Shown piece by piece: positions 4,615-5,171 of a stretch of DNA of 5,171 nucleotides. Both the position numbers and the translations under genes were made by a program. The DNA is taken from positions 1-5,171 of the forward strand of contig DAOWIP010000124.1 in assembly GCA_030640865.1 (NCBI GenBank), read 5' to 3'. Numbering within the stretch: position 1 is the first letter of the stretch; each line of letters starts with the position of its first letter. This DNA is from Sedimentisphaerales bacterium (lineage in GTDB: Bacteria > Planctomycetota > Phycisphaerae > Sedimentisphaerales > SM23-30). Under the pieces are notes generated by a model. That model was not told where the DNA came from. It searched no databases and saw only the letters and a program-made list of their open reading frames with translations.

Positions 4615-4837
4615 TGGCTCCTCATAAGAATCTGTACAGAATATGAGGCTAAAAACCCCGCAGAGCCCTATCCTCCGCTCAGGTCAGAAGTTATGATAAT
4701 ATCTCGAAATAGAACAGTCAAACTAAAAACTTCGGGATTGACAATAAAGCGCAAAATCCTAGGGGTTTGGGGGCAAAGCCCCCATGAAAAACTAATGTTT
4801 TTTACAATATACATATACAGATTCTTGTGAGGAGCCA
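4615..4837. mobile_element. MITE-like element B
   Basis: The terminal inverted repeats are 24 bp (4615-4638 and 4814-4837) with 22 matches; the outer ends read TGGCTCCTCA and, as complement, the same word. The 175-bp interior has no convincing gene; the 82-codon minus-strand frame across it reads through both repeats and looks spurious. A GC-rich palindrome (4768-4784) lies inside. The flanks TAT (left) and GATAT (right) would allow a TA duplication of the Tc1/IS630 kind only with a one-base shift, so no target duplication is firm. No sequence is shared with element A, so a different transposase is implied. Confidence 0.65.
4768..4784. repeat. GC-rich palindrome inside element B
   Basis: TGGGGGC (4768-4774) and GCCCCCA (4778-4784) form a perfect 7-bp stem with loop AAA, after CTAGGGGTT. 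No T-run follows on either strand, so it is not an evident terminator. It resembles GC-rich palindromes common between bacterial genes and is nested inside element B. Confidence 0.5.
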
Positions 4838-4854
4838 GATATTCTTTGACAGGA

Positions 4855-5054
4855 TTATCGTATAGGAATGCTATTACTAAAATCGATGAGCAAGTTGAAT
4901 AATTTAGGATGTTCAAATATTTTAATATTGATCAAAGCAGATATTGCCGCTTTGGCATCCAATACTTCAGAAAGTTTATTCTCAGGGCCGTTCCAGATTT
5001 CTTTAATCTCTTCATAAACCTTGCTTTTCATCTCATCAGAAGTAAGGTTATTTA
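4855..5054 (-). pseudogene. C-terminal remnant of an unrecognised AT-rich gene
   Basis: The minus strand is open from about 5070 to TAA at 4855-4857 and reads like true protein, for instance SDEMKSKVYEEIKEIWNGPE, LSEVLDAKAAISALINIK and FEHPKLFNLLIDF, ending SNSIPIR. It is helical and leucine- and lysine-rich with no transmembrane segment; I do not recognise the family. Upstream the frame meets a stop (5071-5073) inside sequence that looks like an insertion-sequence end beginning at 5055, so the gene was probably cut there. An ATG at 5031 would give an intact 58-residue protein, but no ribosome binding site precedes it. Its AT-rich codons (AAA, ATA, TTA) differ from queA and the HAD gene, suggesting transfer. 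Confidence 0.55.
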
Positions 5055-5171
5055 GGGCTTGCTGAATAACTTATTTTTTGCATCCCGCTATCTACGGCGG
5101 CCCATCGCAGCAGTATTTCAAGCCGCCATCTGCATGTCCCAATGCCTGTTGCGATACCCGGCAGCATATAC
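5055..5171. mobile_element. possible insertion-sequence end, cut by window edge
   Basis: GGGCTTGCTGAATAAC (5055-5070) resembles the terminal repeats of some IS1182/IS5-type elements, from memory and not verified. It begins where the reading frame of the gene remnant becomes broken. Beyond it GC content rises, and GGCGGC (5096-5101) pairs with GCCGCC (5122-5127). A minus-strand frame is open from the window edge to TAA at 5048-5050, ending YSASPK, where the last codons are made by this end sequence; it could be a transposase tail, but nothing in it is diagnostic. Confidence 0.35.

Noticed and set aside
4738..4766. Promoter from the perfect TTGACA at 4738-4743
   Set aside because: At 16-18 bp spacing the -10 position reads AGGGGT-like sequence, and no gene follows on the plus strand.
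4668..4916. Minus-strand ORF of 82 codons
   Set aside because: It runs through a terminal inverted repeat and a palindrome, overlaps the end of the better-supported gene remnant in another frame, and is not protein-like.
1..5171. CRISPR array or tRNA genes
   Set aside because: No regularly spaced direct repeats of CRISPR size and no cloverleaf with T-arm were seen on either strand.

Overview
The window holds three well-supported protein genes, one plausible small gene, one broken gene, and an unusually high density of non-coding structure. It looks like an environmental Gram-negative-type bacterium of roughly 45-50% GC. My guess is Planctomycetota (Phycisphaerae-like), from the small hypothetical protein, the PgsA-like and HAD gene pair, and the many interspersed palindromes. 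Nothing in the window proves the phylum.

Layout. 1-160 is a cluster of hairpins ending in a GTAG-headed palindrome. 160-960 has no convincing protein gene. Read on the minus strand it carries two candidate structured RNAs: a rod-like RNA of about 165 nt (954 to 788) closed by a terminal helix and followed by T6, and a RNA of up to about 500 nt (about 705 to 206) ending in a strong intrinsic terminator. 960-1238 holds two more GTAG-headed palindromes bracketed by a short inverted repeat. 1239-1436 (minus) is a small hypothetical gene. 1437-1722 is its divergent intergenic region shared with queA.

1723-2793 (plus) is queA, the SAM:tRNA ribosyltransferase-isomerase of queuosine synthesis. It converges on a CDP-alcohol phosphatidyltransferase (2862-3524, minus); two adjacent heptamer arrays of three units each sit between them. 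Upstream of the transferase, in the same direction, is a HAD-IIB phosphatase (3709-4512, minus, TTG start). A MITE-like element of about 180 bp with 28-bp terminal inverted repeats fills the gap between these two genes and supplies the last codons and stop of the HAD gene.

4515-5171 is accessory. It has a short IS200/REP-associated-looking motif, a second MITE-like element with 24-bp terminal inverted repeats (4615-4837), an AT-rich gene remnant on the minus strand (4855-5054), and what looks like the end of an insertion sequence running off the window from 5055.

The genes do not form one pathway: queA is tRNA modification, while the transferase and phosphatase are probably lipid or sugar-phosphate metabolism. 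The most unusual material is the pair of candidate RNAs and the two small non-autonomous elements.
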